Shown: positions 52,469 to 61,020 of the stretch, in pieces | Numbering within the stretch: position 1 is the stretch's first letter | How the letters are laid out: the number at the start of each line of letters is the position of its first letter | Assembly (NCBI RefSeq): GCF_900182915.1 | Contig: NZ_FXUG01000001.1 | Span: 310,001 to 374,000 of the forward strand | Direction: 5' to 3' | Length of the DNA stretch: 64,000 bases | Source: Neorhodopirellula lusitana | GTDB taxonomy: Bacteria > Planctomycetota > Planctomycetia > Pirellulales > Pirellulaceae | Notes under the pieces: generated by a model | What the model was told of the DNA's origin: nothing | The model's input: the letters and a program-made list of their open reading frames with translations, nothing else | Databases searched by the model: none | Translations under genes and position numbers: made by a program

Positions 52469-53239
52469 CTATAGCGGGAATGCAGTGATGACTCGATTCC
52501 CTTCCAGTACCAATCGGATGCGTCGAGCCATGGGCTTGCGACGCTGGTTGCCTTCCCGCCCGCCGATGTAACCAACACGTTTCCCCATGTCGACGGTGTA
52601 GATGGTTCGGTTGCCATCGACTTGTTTGGTCGTTCGTTTCTCCGCCTTGGCGTTCTCGTAGGCCTTGTCGATCGATTTGAGTGCCCCCTCCATGCCACCG
52701 TCAAACACACCATGTTTCCCCGGGCGACTGGGTTGGTCGGCGGTATGGCGTTTGAGGTGTTCAAGGCGATGCCCCTCCGCACTGCCGGGCGTGTATTGCA
52801 GGCCAGCGGGCGACATGTACCGGTTGCTGCTGGTCTCTTGTAGCAACCCGTACTTCAGCGAAGAATCGGCGGCAGCGCCGGGGGAGGCGGAAGAGGTGTC
52901 GGACCCCGCGCTGGCTGACCCAGCCTGTTTTGAGCTGGATTGGGCGGAGGACATACGGTCGGCAAGCGGACCACCACTGCCCGTTTTACTACTGCCAGTT
53001 GCACCACTTCCGCGATCAGGATTCGAGGCCGCGAAGGCTTCGGACGGCGGTTTCACCTGAGTGGGGCCTGGGGAGTTCCCGGAGCCACCCCGATTGGTAT
53101 CGTGTTTGGAGATCGAGGGCAGGTTCCAACCGGTCGCCTCGTTGATCTGAGGCCGCAACATTGTGTAGCCGCCGATCAGGATCGCGATTACAACCCCGGC
53201 AACAGTGGTCTTTTTCTTACCAGAGGGGTGAGCAGCCAT
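52469..53239 (-). CDS. Membrane-anchored protein with C-terminal BECR-nuclease-like domain
   Basis: The 256-aa product has a short basic N terminus and one transmembrane helix (TTVAGVVIAILIGGYTML, about residues 11-28). A ~100-residue disordered Ser/Gly/Ala linker (GSGATGSSKTGSGGPL) follows. A C-terminal domain of ~120 residues runs HRLEHLKRHTADQPSRPGKH, GVFDGGMEGALKSIDKAY, NRTIYTVDMGKRVGYIGG, RIRLVLEGNRVITAFPL. The H...H...H cluster followed by a helix, paired strands and a final RVITAFP strand resembles BECR-fold (barnase-EndoU-colicin E5-RelE) nuclease toxins. Catalysis is not proven, and no immunity gene is evident. The linker plus membrane anchor would place the domain outside the cytoplasm. 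It starts the minus-strand cluster 48978-53239. Confidence 0.65.
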   Translation of the reverse strand: MAAHPSGKKKTTVAGVVIAILIGGYTMLRPQINEATGWNLPSISKHDTNRGGSGNSPGPTQVKPPSEAFAASNPDRGSGATGSSKTGSGGPLADRMSSAQSSSKQAGSASAGSDTSSASPGAAADSSLKYGLLQETSSNRYMSPAGLQYTPGSAEGHRLEHLKRHTADQPSRPGKHGVFDGGMEGALKSIDKAYENAKAEKRTTKQVDGNRTIYTVDMGKRVGYIGGREGNQRRKPMARRIRLVLEGNRVITAFPL

Positions 53240-53362
53240 TAATCATCAAATTCGAGAAAAGTCAAAACGAGAGCGCAAACGAGTGTCCGCGTGACCATGA
53301 AAGTAGCACTTTGCCACACCGATCGCCAACCGGACAACGCTCAAGGCAAGCCAAAGAGCTGC

Positions 53363-54541
53363 CTAGGTTCGTTGGATTGACTCGAACGCGCTCATCAGAT
53401 CAGCCTTCAGGTCCTCGACGTCTTCCAGGCCAACGGACAGACGGATCAGCGAATCAGTGATCCCATGCTTGGCTCGATCTTCCGGTGCATACGACGCATG
53501 CGACATCGTGGCCGGCTGTTCGATCAACGATTCCACCGCCCCTAGACTGACAGCTAGATGAAACAGCTTTGTCGATTCGCAAACTCGCTTGACGTCTTCG
53601 AGTGAGGCGTTCAGTTCGAAGGTGATCATCGCGCCAAAACGTTTATCGGCAGTGGGCCGATCCTGGTCAAACAAGTGGGACGCCAGGGCGTATTGTGGAT
53701 GCGATTTTAAACCGGGGTACAACACGGAGCGAACCAGCGGCAGTGATTCCAGCCATTCCGCCAAATGCATCGCTGAACGAGACTGTTCTCGCACGCGGAT
53801 GTCGAGCGTTTTTAGGCCGCGACTGACCAAGAAACTTGTCATGGGATCCAGCACGGCGCCGGTCGCATTTTGAACGAAGTACAGTCGATCCCACAAATCA
53901 GGATCAGCAACGGATAACGTGCCGCCCAGACAGTCGCTGTGCCCGCCCAAGTATTTCGTTGCGGAATGCATCACGATGTCGATGCCCCACTGCAGCGGTC
54001 GCATCAACACAGGGGTGCCGAACGTGTTATCGACGCCGGTAAGCACGCCTCGTTGTTTCGCCAGTTTGGCGATCTCGGGCAAGTCGACGATTGACATGCG
54101 TGGATTGCCGATTGATTCAACCCAGATCAAACGTGTGTCTTCGCGGATCCCCGCTCCCACGGCGGCTAGGTCCGTCATGTCGACCATCGAGACCGTGATT
54201 CCGGTGGCCTTGCAAATTTTGTGCAACAACCGGTAAGCACCGCCGTACATGTCGGAGCCTGCGAGAACGTGATCGCCCGATCTCAATAGCATCGTGACTG
54301 CGTGGATGGCTGCCATGCCCGAGCTAAACGCTAACGAACCGCAGCCATCTTCGAGCGACGTGAGCGTTTCTTGCAATGCGGATCGCGTGGGGTTGCCACT
54401 GCGTGAGTAGTCGAATGATCCCCACTCACCGGCACCGGGCTGTTGGAAGGTGCTGGCGAAGTGAACAGGGCGGACGACAGCGCCGGTGGCGGGATCCACT
54501 TCATTGCCGACGTGGATAGCGCGTGTTCGGAAACCTGACAT
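53363..54541 (-). CDS. Trans-sulfuration family PLP enzyme (cystathionine gamma-synthase/lyase type), copy 1
   Basis: This 392-aa enzyme belongs to the Cys/Met metabolism PLP family (fold type I). Signatures are YSRSGNPTRSALQETL, SSGMAAIHAVTMLL, WVESIGNPRMSIVDL, VDNTFGTPVLMRP and the PLP-lysine in MHSATKYLGGHSD (Lys196). Family members include cystathionine gamma-synthase, beta-lyase and gamma-lyase; motif inspection cannot separate them. It starts one base after the stop of a paralogous gene (54543-55862), so both are in one operon, suggesting two steps of transsulfuration or sulfhydrylation of homoserine esters. Cytoplasmic. Confidence 0.9.
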   Translation of the reverse strand: MSGFRTRAIHVGNEVDPATGAVVRPVHFASTFQQPGAGEWGSFDYSRSGNPTRSALQETLTSLEDGCGSLAFSSGMAAIHAVTMLLRSGDHVLAGSDMYGGAYRLLHKICKATGITVSMVDMTDLAAVGAGIREDTRLIWVESIGNPRMSIVDLPEIAKLAKQRGVLTGVDNTFGTPVLMRPLQWGIDIVMHSATKYLGGHSDCLGGTLSVADPDLWDRLYFVQNATGAVLDPMTSFLVSRGLKTLDIRVREQSRSAMHLAEWLESLPLVRSVLYPGLKSHPQYALASHLFDQDRPTADKRFGAMITFELNASLEDVKRVCESTKLFHLAVSLGAVESLIEQPATMSHASYAPEDRAKHGITDSLIRLSVGLEDVEDLKADLMSAFESIQRT

Positions 54542-54542
54542 T

Positions 54543-55862
54543 CTAGATTCCCCTCAAAGCTTGGTCTAAATCGGCAATCAGATCAGCCGAGTCTTCGATA
54601 CCACATGAAAAGCGAATCATGTTGTCGGCGATTCCGAACGATTCACGTTCTTCGGGTGAGTAATTGAAGTAGCTCATCACAAGCGGTTGTTCGATCAAGG
54701 ATTCCACACCACCTAAGCTGGGTGCTATGCGAGCGAGACGGGTTCCGTCGACCACCTTTGCCGTCGTTTGCCAATCGGCGTCCTTGACCGTGAAAGTAAT
54801 CAGCCCACCGAATCCGTTCATCTGTTGACTTGCGATCTCGTGGGTTGGATGCGATTTCAGGCCGGGGTAATAAACACGCTCGATGCGAGGGTGGTTGTCC
54901 AAGAACGAGGCAACGGCCATCCCGTTTTCGTTGTGTCGGGCCATCCGCAATGCGAATGTCTTCAGGCCGCGTTCGAGCAGGTAGAGACTTTGCGGTGAAT
55001 TGATGCTGCCCAAACAACCACGCAGGCTGCGAACGGGATCGAGCAGCTCTTTCCGGCCGCAAATCACACCGGCTAGCAAGTCGTTGTGACCGCCAAGATA
55101 CTTTGTGGCTGAATGCAGCACGTAATCCACGCCGAAGTCAATCGGTTTTAAATTCATCGGCGTTGCCAACGTCGCATCGATCAAGGTTTCAATCTCGCGG
55201 TCCTTGCCCAGCGCGGCGAACTGTTCCAAATCCACGCACGTCAGGTGTGGGTTGGTCGGCGATTCCGATACCAACATCTTGGTCCGCGAATTGATGGCGG
55301 CTTCCATCGCGGCGAAGTCGCCTGTTGGAACTTGGCGTGTGACGACTCCAAATCGAGCCAAGTGTTTTGAGCAAAACTCTCGGCTGCGGTGGTAGCACTG
55401 ATCAAAGAAAACGATCTCGTCGCCAGCGGACAATCGCGTCATCAGCAGGCCGACAATCGCAGCCATTCCACTCGAATACAGGATCGCGTCTTCGGCACCT
55501 TCCAGCGCCGCCAGCTTGGCTTCGACGACTCGTTCGTTGGGATTCCCGTATCGCCCGTATTCCTCACGAGGTTTCCGGCCTTCGACAAAGTCGAGCAGTT
55601 CGTCGGTGGACTCGAACGTGAACGTTGACGCGTTGTAGATCGGCGTCGCGATGGCGCCCTCTGACTTCTGGCGTTGTTCGCCGCCGTGGACGCATCGTGT
55701 GGAAACGCCAGTCTGCCCATTGGGGTCAGCTTGCTGAACAACTGCATCGGTGGATTCCGATTCAGACGAAGAGACCACTGGAGAAACAGTAGCGGGAAGT
55801 GCGCGATGGTTAGGCAACGCGCGTTCGGTGGAGTCCACCGAATCACTCAGATTCGTTTTCAT
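54543..55862 (-). CDS. Trans-sulfuration family PLP enzyme, copy 2
   Basis: The product is 439 aa from ATG 55862 (MKTNLSDSVDS); an in-frame ATG 13 codons upstream is possible. A ~50-residue Ser/Val/Thr-rich N-terminal tail precedes the family core: STRCVHGGEQ, IATPIYNASTFTF, YGRYGNPNERVVEAKL, YSSGMAAIVGLLMT, SESPTNPHLTCVDL and the PLP-lysine in LHSATKYLGGHNDLLAG. It is clearly related to, but not a copy of, the gene directly downstream (only one base between them). The tail is unusual for the family and may be a disordered extension. Probable role: synthesis or interconversion of cystathionine and homocysteine; specificity unresolved. Confidence 0.9.
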   Translation of the reverse strand: MKTNLSDSVDSTERALPNHRALPATVSPVVSSSESESTDAVVQQADPNGQTGVSTRCVHGGEQRQKSEGAIATPIYNASTFTFESTDELLDFVEGRKPREEYGRYGNPNERVVEAKLAALEGAEDAILYSSGMAAIVGLLMTRLSAGDEIVFFDQCYHRSREFCSKHLARFGVVTRQVPTGDFAAMEAAINSRTKMLVSESPTNPHLTCVDLEQFAALGKDREIETLIDATLATPMNLKPIDFGVDYVLHSATKYLGGHNDLLAGVICGRKELLDPVRSLRGCLGSINSPQSLYLLERGLKTFALRMARHNENGMAVASFLDNHPRIERVYYPGLKSHPTHEIASQQMNGFGGLITFTVKDADWQTTAKVVDGTRLARIAPSLGGVESLIEQPLVMSYFNYSPEERESFGIADNMIRFSCGIEDSADLIADLDQALRGI

Positions 55863-56128
55863 TGAATGGCTTTTTAGCAGTGAGGCTGCAAGCGGCCGCA
55901 AATCCCTAATAGTTTGCGGGTCACAATCACGGAGATTGGGACCAGTAGGCTGTTCAGATTAGCCACCGACCCTCGTTTAGGCAACCGATTTTCCGGCCAA
56001 GAATCTCGTTGCATTCCTACCCGATGCCCTACAATGGCCCGAGGCGTCCGCGTCTTCCCATCCTGCCAAGTTGGCTTGCCCGTCTATATTTATCCCTGTC
56101 GATTCGACTGAAAGCGGAATCCCGTTTA

Positions 56129-57670
56129 ATGATTTTACGACTCTCATTGCCGGATCAGGTTTCCATTCAGCGTGTCCGAAGCGGGGTTTTGCGGGCTGTG
56201 AACCAAGCCACCGCTATCCGGGCCACCATTATCCGGGCCACCGTTGTCCAGGCCACCGCTATTCAAGACTGTGAGCAAGGTGGTTTGAAGCAGGGTGCGT
56301 GGGAAGGCTGCAGTTCGGGACGCTGTCGTCTCGATCTTTACGCTCTGGCGATCTTTGTGTTGACGGTGACCTTGGTGGGGGGACCGACATTCGTTTGGGC
56401 TGATCCGCCCGTTGAACCGAAGCTCAGTGCTGCGGCTGTCCCGATTCGAATTAAAAACACGCCGCCTTTGCCAGCTGACCAGATCGCCGCTGCTTATCGT
56501 TCGAGTGAACCTGTGCCGCAGCCAGCCGCGACGGATACTGAGGCGATCTTGGAGTCGCTGCGGCAGGGCCCGTCGGTTGAGTCGTCGCCGGAGTCCGCCA
56601 ATGCGGAAACACCGTCGGCGGAGCAACTGCAGAACTGGATTGAGCAGTTGGGCTCCACTGTGTTTGCATCGCGAGAGCAGGCGACGGCCAAGTTGCGAGC
56701 GGTGGGGCGTCCGGCGTTAGCCGTCTTGCGTGACAATGCGGAAAATCACCCTGATATTGAAGTCCGGATGCGGGCTACGGACGTTGCCGAAGGAATCACG
56801 CAAAGTGAAACCGCGGGACGCATCGATGCGTTTTTGGCTGGCCAGGATGTGGGCTTGGATGGCTGGCCGATGGCTCGCCGAATCCTGGGCGACGGCGATC
56901 GCATTCGTGAGGTCTATGTGGACCTCGCATTGCGTTTGGAACCCGTTGCCAAGGCACTGGCGGGATCGACTGCGGACCGAAGTGATGCTTTACGTTTGGC
57001 GATCAGCCAGATCCAACGGGGCATGTTTGTGGAGCAGCGTTTGCCGACCGAAGCGGACGCACTTGCCTTGCTGTTGCTGGTCAATGATCGCGATGTTCCA
57101 ATGAATGGTGTCGACGAGAATGCATTGTTCTCGGTGCTGCAGAAAGAGGTCACCAGCATTCTGCTAGAGGACGCACAACTGTCCGTGCCCTTTCGCCAGC
57201 TCCTGGCGGGCTGGATGACTCGCAAAGACGTTAGCGACGCACAGGAAATGTTGTGGTTCTCGATGAGCCGGAAGTTGAATGAATGTCTTCCGTTGGCGAT
57301 TCAGTCGATGAAAAAATCGAATGATCCCGGCACGCTCAGCATGGCTGCCCAGGCGGTCGCTCGATTTGGGAGTGCCGAAAACATTGCGTCGTTGCGACCG
57401 TTGCTCGACGACGCGCGCCCCGCGTCGGAGCAGCAGTATTCCGCCGGCACAATTGTGCAAGCACAGGTTCGCGATGCTGCCGCCGCTGCCATCATCTTGC
57501 TTAGTAAACGAAAGCTTGGCGACTTTCAGTTCAACGAAGACGCAACGCATCCGAACTTCGGTTTCATCGTTCAAGAAATTGGCTTCCCCACTGACGACCC
57601 CGCGCCGCGTGATAAGGTCCTGGCTCAAGTTCGAAAAGAACTGCTGCCTGCTGAATCGGATGCCAGTTAG
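56129..57670 (+). CDS. Exported helical-repeat (HEAT-like) protein
   Basis: The start is unclear: ATG 56129 gives 513 aa. The hydrophobic export signal (LDLYALAIFVLTVTLVGGPTFVWA) lies ~70 residues in, so TTG 56285, giving a normal signal peptide, is a real alternative. Between the two is a four-unit 15-bp tandem repeat. After a Pro/Ala/Ser-rich segment come Ala/Leu-rich helical repeats (EQATAKLRAVGRPALAVLRDN, IEVRMRATDVAEGIT, MAAQAVARFGSAENIASLRP) of HEAT/armadillo type. A C-terminal helical part ends LAQVRKELLPAESDAS. It is probably periplasmic or surface bound, an interaction scaffold. No catalytic motif. Confidence 0.7.
   Translation: MILRLSLPDQVSIQRVRSGVLRAVNQATAIRATIIRATVVQATAIQDCEQGGLKQGAWEGCSSGRCRLDLYALAIFVLTVTLVGGPTFVWADPPVEPKLSAAAVPIRIKNTPPLPADQIAAAYRSSEPVPQPAATDTEAILESLRQGPSVESSPESANAETPSAEQLQNWIEQLGSTVFASREQATAKLRAVGRPALAVLRDNAENHPDIEVRMRATDVAEGITQSETAGRIDAFLAGQDVGLDGWPMARRILGDGDRIREVYVDLALRLEPVAKALAGSTADRSDALRLAISQIQRGMFVEQRLPTEADALALLLLVNDRDVPMNGVDENALFSVLQKEVTSILLEDAQLSVPFRQLLAGWMTRKDVSDAQEMLWFSMSRKLNECLPLAIQSMKKSNDPGTLSMAAQAVARFGSAENIASLRPLLDDARPASEQQYSAGTIVQAQVRDAAAAAIILLSKRKLGDFQFNEDATHPNFGFIVQEIGFPTDDPAPRDKVLAQVRKELLPAESDAS
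56207..56266 (+). repeat. Four tandem 15-bp repeats near the N terminus of the HEAT-like gene
   Basis: Units GCCACCGCTATCCGG, GCCACCATTATCCGG, GCCACCGTTGTCCAG and GCCACCGCTATTCAA fill 56207-56266 exactly. In frame they encode ATAIR/ATIIR/ATVVQ/ATAIQ. They sit before the likely signal peptide and may be untranslated. Confidence 0.85.
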
Positions 57671-57893
57671 TTCAGGATGCCAGCGAGATCAGGCTGCTAT
57701 TTAACGGACCGATACCAATCAATCGTCATGGTCCATTGGGCAGATGCCGTTGATCTGATCTGGCTCGACGTTTCGCTGGATTGCTCTCCACCCGTATGGA
57801 AGCGGTTTAGTGGATTGGCTTCGCTTGATACGCTGACACAATACTCTTCGTTTGACGAACTTTCTTTCTCCTTTCATCAAGGCAGCCCCCGGC

Positions 57894-58241
57894 ATGTCCC
57901 GACGCGATAAAATCGAAGCCATGCTGGCTGAAGATCCGACCGACACCTTTTTGCGATACTCCCTGGCGATGGAAAACCGTAGCGAAGGGAACCACGAGGA
58001 GAGCATTCGTGGCTTAAGCGAGTTGACGCGAGACGAAACACCGTACGTTCCCGCCTTCTTCATGGCCGCGCAGCAGCTCGTTGAATTGGGCCGGATTTCG
58101 GAAGGTCGCACGCTTTTGCGAGAGGGAATCGAAGAGGCTCGCCGGCAAGGTGATTCGCATGCGGCTGCCGAAATGAGTGAATTGCTAGCGTCACTCGGTC
58201 AGTTGGGTGAGGCCCCTGACCAGGACGACGACGACCTTTGA
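57894..58241 (+). CDS. Small tetratricopeptide-repeat protein (115 aa)
   Basis: The product starts at ATG 57894 (MSRRDKIEAMLAEDPTD). It reads as two to three TPR helices pairs: DTFLRYSLAMENRSEGNHEE, YVPAFFMAAQQLVELGRISE, LLREGIEEARRQGDSHAAAE, followed by an acidic tail (PDQDDDDL). Short TPR proteins mediate protein contacts; no enzymatic domain. The recO gene overlaps its stop (TTGA), so the two are translated together. No signal peptide, so cytoplasmic. An in-frame upstream start at 57852 is unlikely. Confidence 0.78.
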   Translation: MSRRDKIEAMLAEDPTDTFLRYSLAMENRSEGNHEESIRGLSELTRDETPYVPAFFMAAQQLVELGRISEGRTLLREGIEEARRQGDSHAAAEMSELLASLGQLGEAPDQDDDDL

Positions 58242-59194
58242 AATCGGCTCCCTACGCGAAGGACCAGTCTCGGAATCATGCGACGACCGCGATTGTTCTG
58301 CGAACGATTGAGTTCAGTGAAACCAGTCTGATCGTCCATCTGCTTACACGGGATCTGGGTCGGATTTCGGCACTTGCCAAGGGAGCTCGGCGATTGAAGG
58401 GGCCCTTCGAAGGGTCGCTGGATTTATTGAGCGTTTGTCAGGTGGTCTTGATCGCGAAGTCGGGCGACAGCCTGGACTTGTTGACGGAATCGAAATTGCG
58501 ACGGCGGTTTCGCGGCGGCGACCGCTCGCTCCAGCGAACGTATGCCGGATACTATCTTGCCGAAACGCTGCGGCACTGGCTCGACGACAACGAGCCACAC
58601 GAAGAACTCTTCGATCTGACTTTGGCGGCGTTGGGGCTGATCGATGGAGATGGCCCCGTGGCGGCGACATTGTTGGCGTTCGACTGCCAGTGCTTGCGAC
58701 TGTTGGGGCATGCTCCGGCAACCCGGCTTTGTACGGTGTGCGGTGGGAAGCTTTCCCCCAGTCCGCGTATCGCGTTTTCCCTTGAGGGTGGCGGTGTGGT
58801 TTGTGAAGGCTGCCGGTCGCGGCAGTCGGCGCTCGTGTTGGTAAAGCCAGCACTGATCGAAATCTTGGATGGTTTGATTCGCTCGCCACATCCAACGCAG
58901 GGCAACTCATCATCGAACGGGCTGGTTGAATTGCCGGAACCGCACCAGGACGCATCATGTGAACAATCCCCCGGCCTGCCCACGCGAGTCTCCGCTAGGC
59001 AATCCGGCGCTGAAACTGTGCCGCTAGCCAGTGCGGCGAGGGCGACGTTTCCTTTGCGTTCGCTGTTGCCACAGGTGGCCGAAACTTCGTATCCCGAATT
59101 ACGTGGGCTGGTCAGTCGGTACATGCAAGTGCTGCTTGGACGCGAGTTGCGGATGCAACCTTACCTTCCCACGGATTTTCAAACTCGCCCGTAA
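58238..59194 (+). CDS. recO: DNA repair protein RecO
   Basis: RecO works with RecF and RecR to load RecA on gapped DNA. The 318-aa product starts at a TTG that overlaps the preceding gene's stop (TTGA). It has the N-terminal OB fold (TAIVLRTIEFSETSLIVHLLTRDLGRISALAKGAR), a helical domain, and the zinc knuckle CTVCGG...CEGC at about residues 166-192. The C-terminal segment carries a Ser/Ala/Glu-rich insertion of about 60 residues (GNSSSNGLVELPEPHQDAS) not seen in typical RecO (about 240-250 aa). It lies in the run TPR-recO-bamD-like-lptE, separated by 11 bases from the next gene. Confidence 0.92.
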   Translation: MKSAPYAKDQSRNHATTAIVLRTIEFSETSLIVHLLTRDLGRISALAKGARRLKGPFEGSLDLLSVCQVVLIAKSGDSLDLLTESKLRRRFRGGDRSLQRTYAGYYLAETLRHWLDDNEPHEELFDLTLAALGLIDGDGPVAATLLAFDCQCLRLLGHAPATRLCTVCGGKLSPSPRIAFSLEGGGVVCEGCRSRQSALVLVKPALIEILDGLIRSPHPTQGNSSSNGLVELPEPHQDASCEQSPGLPTRVSARQSGAETVPLASAARATFPLRSLLPQVAETSYPELRGLVSRYMQVLLGRELRMQPYLPTDFQTRP

Positions 59195-59205
59195 CGGATT
59201 GTTTC

Positions 59206-60453
59206 ATGGCCGCTTGGCTTGCTCCATCAACTCGGCATTCGTCCATTGGGAAACGACTGATTTCGTTTCAATGGATCGCTGTTTTCCTCACGTTGACACC
59301 GTTTTCAGTCGTTCAGGGGCAAGACCCCATCGACAGCATGTGGCAGTCTACGCAAGCGACTGCCGACCGTGTTTCACGCTTCTTGACTGGCAAAGAACAG
59401 GCTGACGCGGTGAAGGCAAAAGAGCTCTATCAAGAGGGCGATGCCGTGTTTCGACGCGCCGCTGATGCAGCGGGGCAAGTTGCCCGTGATGGTGAAACCG
59501 AGGGCAGCGAGAAAAAAGATTTTATCAAAGCTGCAAAGCTTTTCCGCCGTGCCGCCGAAGCCGAACCTGGTTCCGCGCTGTCGCAGGACGCTTTGTTCAT
59601 GCAGGCCGAGAGCTTGTTCTTCGCCGACCAGTTGACCGAAGCGACGGACGTCTACCAAGGTTTGCAGAAAGACTACCCACGCAACCGGCACAGTGACCGG
59701 ATCGCATCGCGTCTGTTTTCGGTAACCCAATACTGGATTGATACCGAAAAGGCATCCGAAGGAAGCTGGATGCCAGTGAACTTCTTTGACCCTACCCGTC
59801 CTCGGGTTGACGTCGACGGACACGCGATCCGCGTTCTCGACTCGATTCGTTATGACGATCCCACCGGGCGTTTGGCTGACGATGCCACCATGGCGGCGGC
59901 GGCGGAATATATCCGTCAGGGTGATTTCGAAATGGCGGACGAGTTCCTGACCGATCTTCGCGAGACGTTCCCTGACAGTGAGCACTTTTTCCTAGCACAC
60001 ATGCTGGGGATCCGGTGCAAGCTGGAAGTCTACGCCGGCCCCGAATACAGCGGATTGATGCTGGAAGAGGCCGAAAAGCTGGTGAAGCAAACTCGAGAGC
60101 GATTCCCGAACAAGTTGCAGGAAAAGGAAACCGGTGACATGCTCGCTCGCGCTGCGGCCGAGGTTGCCTATCGGCACTCCGAACACCTTTACACTCGGGC
60201 TCAGTATCGCGAAAAGAAGAAAGAGTACCGGGCCGCGAACGAGTACTATCAACGCATTCTCGAAGACTATCCGAACACTCCGCTGGCTGAGAAATCTCGC
60301 GAGCGATTGCAGAAGACTTCGAACCTTCCGGCCGTTCCCGAGAAACGTCTGACTTGGCTTCGTACCGTCTTTCCCGATAGCAAGCGATCCAGTCCGCTGG
60401 AATTCAGCTTTGAGTCGCCAACCGGTGAAAAACGGGAGACGATCTTACGGTGA
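59206..60453 (+). CDS. BamD-like outer membrane assembly TPR lipoprotein/secreted protein
   Basis: The 415-aa product has a signal peptide (QWIAVFLTLTPFSVVQGQ) without a clear lipobox cysteine, unlike E. coli BamD. TPR repeats fill the rest: FIKAAKLFRRAAEAEPGSALSQDALFMQAE, DQLTEATDVYQGLQKDYPRN, REKKKEYRAANEYYQRILEDYPNTPLAEKS, with the last two matching the YfiO/BamD pattern 'YxxxxxxYPxSxxAxxA'. BamD scaffolds outer-membrane protein insertion. Its stop overlaps the lptE start (GTGA), which supports an envelope role. It could instead be a general outer-membrane TPR protein; the symbol bamD is not firm. Confidence 0.75.
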   Translation: MAAWLAPSTRHSSIGKRLISFQWIAVFLTLTPFSVVQGQDPIDSMWQSTQATADRVSRFLTGKEQADAVKAKELYQEGDAVFRRAADAAGQVARDGETEGSEKKDFIKAAKLFRRAAEAEPGSALSQDALFMQAESLFFADQLTEATDVYQGLQKDYPRNRHSDRIASRLFSVTQYWIDTEKASEGSWMPVNFFDPTRPRVDVDGHAIRVLDSIRYDDPTGRLADDATMAAAAEYIRQGDFEMADEFLTDLRETFPDSEHFFLAHMLGIRCKLEVYAGPEYSGLMLEEAEKLVKQTRERFPNKLQEKETGDMLARAAAEVAYRHSEHLYTRAQYREKKKEYRAANEYYQRILEDYPNTPLAEKSRERLQKTSNLPAVPEKRLTWLRTVFPDSKRSSPLEFSFESPTGEKRETILR

Positions 60454-61013
60454 GATGGTTTTCAGCCACGATCGTATTGCGACTCAGCCTTCATTTCATG
60501 CTGGGGTTCGTTGCCCTGTTCGGAGTTGTCGGACAGAGTGGTTGCGCGCCTTATCAGTTCGGAAACGCGGCATTGTTTCCGCCTGGGATCCGGACTGTTC
60601 ATGTGCCGATCGTGCGAGATACCACGTTTCGTCATGACCTGGGTGTGCAGCTGACTGAAGCGTTGGTTCGCGAAATCGAATTGCGAACTCCATATAAAGT
60701 GACCGCGGATCCCATGGCCGACACGATTCTTCGTTGTGAAGTGGTCGGCGAAACCAAGCGAGTGTTGACGGAGACCACGGAAGATTATCCACGTGCTCTT
60801 GATGCTGCCGTGCAGGTTCGTGCCTCATGGACCAATCGGTCTGGGCAGCTCTTGTTGAACAACTCAATCGTGCCAACGGACGATCTGACGATCCTGTTTA
60901 GCCAGGATGAAAGGTTCGTTCCGGAGGCAGGTCAATCGGTTGATACGGCGATGCAACAAGCGATTGAAGACTTGGCCAGTCGCATCGTCAGTCAAATGGA
61001 AACTCGCTGGTAA
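60450..61013 (+). CDS. lptE: LPS assembly lipoprotein LptE
   Basis: LptE plugs the LptD barrel during delivery of LPS to the outer leaflet. The 187-aa product starts with a GTG that overlaps the TPR gene's stop. A lipoprotein signal (LHFMLGFVALFGVVGQSGC, lipobox Cys at about residue 32) is followed by the family fold: FPPGIRTVHVPIVRDTTFRHDLGVQLTEALVREI, TILRCEVVGETKRVL, LDAAVQVRASWTNRSGQLLLN and the C-terminal helix AMQQAIEDLASRIVSQMETRW. This implies an LPS-bearing outer membrane. It ends seven bases before a convergent gene. LptD is not in the window. Confidence 0.85.
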   Translation: MRWFSATIVLRLSLHFMLGFVALFGVVGQSGCAPYQFGNAALFPPGIRTVHVPIVRDTTFRHDLGVQLTEALVREIELRTPYKVTADPMADTILRCEVVGETKRVLTETTEDYPRALDAAVQVRASWTNRSGQLLLNNSIVPTDDLTILFSQDERFVPEAGQSVDTAMQQAIEDLASRIVSQMETRW

Positions 61014-61020
61014 TCAGCGG

